22,235 bases of DNA from Saccoglossus kowalevskii (taxonomy: Eukaryota > Hemichordata > Enteropneusta > Harrimaniidae). A program made the translations under genes and the position numbers. The notes beneath the pieces are model-generated. The model made no database searches, was not told the origin of the DNA, and was given only the letters and a program-made list of their open reading frames with translations. Within the stretch, counting starts at the first letter, position 1; each line of letters starts with the position of its first letter. The DNA lies in NCBI RefSeq assembly GCF_000003605.2, contig NW_003108644.1:1-22235 (forward strand). The letters run 5' to 3'. Below are positions 22,088 to 22,235 of this stretch, piece by piece.

Positions 22088-22235
22088 CGCTGTAGTGTAG
22101 GAGAAATGAACTTGCTGCAATCATAGTGCTGTAGTGTAGGAGAAATGAACGTGCTGCAATCATAGCGCTGTAGTGTAGGAGAAATGAACTTGCTGCAATC
22201 ATAGCGCTGTAGTGTAGGAGAAATGAACTTGCTTG

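Larger units (their letters stand above)
1124..22235 (+). other. Giant intron of the NOX-like gene, at least 21.1 kb, open at right edge
   Basis: It opens with a strong donor (GTAAGT) after the HPFTLTS exon. No later exon or acceptor-plus-coding match appears. Only the first 47-63 bases are unique sequence; the rest is the 39-bp array. This assumes the gene continues beyond the array. An alternative is that the gene is broken here by a rearrangement or an assembly join at the array. Confidence 0.75.
1187..22235. repeat. Giant 39-bp minisatellite array (538 units plus a partial, open at right edge)
   Basis: Head-to-tail copies of a 39-bp unit whose core on the plus strand is TCATAGYGCTGTAGTGTAGG, followed by AGAAATGAACTTGCTGCAA. 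I counted 538 complete units and a final 31-base partial: 525 of 39 bp, four of 37, two of 38, one of 40, five of 47 and one of 44. Most units differ at a few fixed sites: CG, TG or CA after ATAG; GCAATC or GCATTC; GCTGCA, GCTCCA or GCTTCA; AACTTG, AACGTG or AACCTG. All copies are in one orientation, with no unique sequence between them beyond the divergent units. The sense strand has TAG in all three frames of nearly every unit. The two stop-free minus-strand frames read as 13-residue repeats (MIAASSFLLHYSA and YDCSKFISPTLQR). The right end is not reached. Confidence 0.97.

Noticed and set aside
1181-22202. Very long minus-strand open frames encoding 13-residue repeats (MIAASSFLLHYSA or YDCSKFISPTLQR), up to 2,226 codons
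   Set aside because: They follow from a 39-bp unit that lacks stops in two minus-strand frames. They have no unique N- or C-terminal domain, their ends fall at chance indels or single-base changes, the frame switches at each 37-bp unit, and overlapping frames are equally open.
1187-22235. CRISPR array
   Set aside because: Units abut with no unique spacers, the neighbouring gene is an intron-containing animal-type gene, and no cas-like gene is present.
1187-22235. Centromeric or telomeric satellite
   Set aside because: The array lies inside an intron of a gene with intact exons, and the unit is not a telomeric motif. A wider satellite family elsewhere in the genome cannot be judged from this window.
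1234-22235. Cryptic exons or splice sites inside each repeat unit
   Set aside because: GTAGTG and CATAG give only poor matches to donor and acceptor consensus, there is no good pyrimidine tract, and stops occur in all sense frames.

Overview
The window is eukaryotic, most likely from an invertebrate animal. At the left end, three short exons with canonical GT/AG borders, separated by AT-rich introns, encode a piece of a NOX1/2/3-type NADPH oxidase (gp91phox / cytochrome b-245 heavy-chain family). No bacterial features (operons, Shine-Dalgarno sites, CRISPR), rRNA, tRNA or mobile-element genes are visible. The species cannot be named from this sequence.

Layout. 1-320 is the end of an upstream intron. 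321-444 is an exon covering most of extracellular loop E, with two cysteines and an N-glycosylation sequon. 445-561 is a short intron. 562-654 is the exon for the last membrane helix and the start of the cytosolic tail. 655-988 is a second intron. 989-1123 is the first part of the FAD-binding domain and ends on the HPFTLTS motif. A third intron opens at 1124 and does not close before the window ends. The rest of the FAD domain and all of the NADPH-binding domain must lie beyond 22235.

From about 1187 (perhaps 1171) to the right edge, about 95% of the window, that third intron is one continuous minisatellite with a 39-bp unit. I tracked its phase by hand: 538 complete units plus a 31-base partial unit. 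Of these, 525 are exactly 39 bp, six are divergent 44/47-bp units, four are 37 bp, two are 38 bp and one is 40 bp, which accounts for every base from 1187 to 22235. The units vary at a few fixed positions, chiefly one CpG site that occurs as CG, TG or CA. Shared rare variants show higher-order structure: a 14-15-unit repeat near 10.1-11.2 kb, and duplicated blocks about 3.0, 3.1, 14.6 and 18.3 kb apart. The divergent 47-bp unit that starts the array recurs five times, only in the right-hand 60%.

The very long open frames on the minus strand (up to more than 2,000 codons of a 13-residue repeat) follow from a 39-bp unit being a multiple of three. I do not annotate them as genes. The main point of interest is a very large, structured minisatellite in one intron of a conserved oxidase gene whose other visible introns are 117 and 334 bp.
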